Source of the DNA: a bacterium
Lineage (GTDB): Bacteria > Eremiobacterota > Eremiobacteria > Baltobacterales > Baltobacteraceae
Direction of reading: 5' to 3'
Assembly: GCA_021781095.1 (NCBI GenBank)
Contig: JAJXXM010000185.1
Span: 1-6,946 of the forward strand
DNA length: 6,946 nt
Shown in pieces: positions 6,277 to 6,946 of this stretch. The notes under the pieces were generated by a model that worked only from the letters and a program-made list of their open reading frames with translations, was not told the origin of the DNA and did no database searches. The position numbers and the translations under genes are program-made. The stretch's first letter is position 1; the number at the start of each line of letters is the position of its first letter.

Positions 6277-6946
6277 AGTCCTCGTCGTCGACGACTCGGC
6301 CTTCATGCGTCAGGCGATCGTGAAGATGTTGGAGGGCACCGAGGATATCGAGGTCGTCGGAACCGCACGCAGCGGCGAGGAGGGCGTCGCACGCGCGGCC
6401 GAACTCGAGCCCGACGTGATTACGATGGACGTTGAGATGCCGGGCATCGGCGGGCTCGAAGCGGTTCGGCTGATTCACGAACGTTCGCGCACGCCGATCA
6501 TCATGGTGAGCGCACTCACCCGCGAGGGTGCGGAGACGACCTTCCGCGCGTTGGAACTTGGCGCGGTCGATTTTATTGCGAAACCCGATAGCGTCTATGC
6601 AAACATCAAGGACGTTCGGCGCGACTTACTGACGAAAATTGCGATCTTCGGTCGACGGACGGCCCGCCACGCGCCGGAACGCCGCTCGGCACCACCGGCG
6701 CCCGCACCGGCTCCGGCGCCTCCCGCACCGACCGCTTCGCCGCGCGCGTCGCACGAATTCTTTGAATGTACGGCGATCGGCACGTCGACGGGCGGCCCGG
6801 TCGCGCTCTCGAAAGTTATCCCGGCGCTGCCCGCAAACTACCCAACGCCGATTCTCTTGGTGCAGCACATGCCGTTGGGTTTTACGCGCCCGCTCGCCGA
6901 CCGTCTCAACGCACAGAGCGCGCTGCACGTCGTCGAAGCGGCCGAA
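6263..6946 (+). CDS. cheB: Chemotaxis response regulator/glutamate methylesterase CheB, 3' end outside window
   Basis: CheB removes receptor methyl groups, and in many bacteria deamidates receptor glutamines, when phosphorylated by CheA. The 228 visible residues run open to the end of the window. Residues 1-125 form the receiver domain: VLVVDDSAFMR with Asp10-Asp11, phosphoacceptor Asp56 in ITMDVEMPG, Ser83 in IIMVSAL and Lys107 in FIAKP. Residues 141-160 are a Pro/Ala linker. The methylesterase domain starts at about 168 with AIGTSTGGP, where Ser175 is the catalytic serine, and LLVQHMP, where His202 is the catalytic histidine. The catalytic aspartate and about 120 residues lie beyond the window, given a usual length near 350. 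The ATG at 6263 follows GAGGGA (6254-6259) inside cheR and overlaps its end by 14 bases in another frame. The receiver-esterase order and intact residues make the call firm. Confidence 0.96.
   Translation, partial: MARVKVLVVDDSAFMRQAIVKMLEGTEDIEVVGTARSGEEGVARAAELEPDVITMDVEMPGIGGLEAVRLIHERSRTPIIMVSALTREGAETTFRALELGAVDFIAKPDSVYANIKDVRRDLLTKIAIFGRRTARHAPERRSAPPAPAPAPAPPAPTASPRASHEFFECTAIGTSTGGPVALSKVIPALPANYPTPILLVQHMPLGFTRPLADRLNAQSALHVVEAAE

Noticed and set aside
4759..6306. A 515-codon open frame on the minus strand across the flavoprotein and cheR genes
   Set aside because: It lies antisense to two firmly identified genes. Its product is Arg/Asp/Glu-rich without any family motif, as expected for a GC-rich shadow frame.

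Overview
The window comes from a GC-rich bacterial chromosome of core and housekeeping type. It holds no insertion sequence, phage gene, CRISPR array or RNA gene that I can see. The mix of genes (bacterial L10 and L7/L12, a K+-independent H+-pyrophosphatase, a geranylgeranyl-reductase-family flavoprotein and CheR/CheB chemotaxis enzymes) does not fix the phylum. The broken rplL-rpoB linkage and the gene style suggest a deep-branching, little-cultured group; Eremiobacterota/WPS-2-like lineages are a guess only.

Layout. (1) 2-739, plus: the 3' end of rplJ (L10) and complete rplL (L7/L12), closed by a strong hairpin terminator at 761-799. rpoB does not follow. (2) 830-1318, plus: a 162-residue multi-span membrane protein resembling the DUF1453/CcdC-like family. 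(3) 1319-1349: a hairpin with A- and T-rich flanks that can terminate both this gene and the convergent hppA. (4) 1373-4157, minus: two inorganic pyrophosphatases in tandem. The soluble family I enzyme (ppa, 3597-4157) comes first, then the membrane-bound proton-pumping enzyme (hppA, 1373-3478), separated by 118 bp. (5) 4222-6946, plus: a tight three-gene run of an FAD-dependent geranylgeranyl-reductase-like protein, cheR (6-bp gap) and cheB (14-bp overlap, cut off by the window end). No stretch over 300 bases lacks a gene.

How the genes relate. The two pyrophosphatases draw on the same PPi pool, one releasing the energy as heat and the other storing it as a proton gradient. CheR and CheB are the opposing methyltransferase and methylesterase/deamidase of chemoreceptor adaptation. 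The reductase has no obvious link to chemotaxis, and its placement directly ahead of cheR is the most unusual arrangement here. I found no convincing new system; the findings are modest leads on gene order, residue changes and expression signals.
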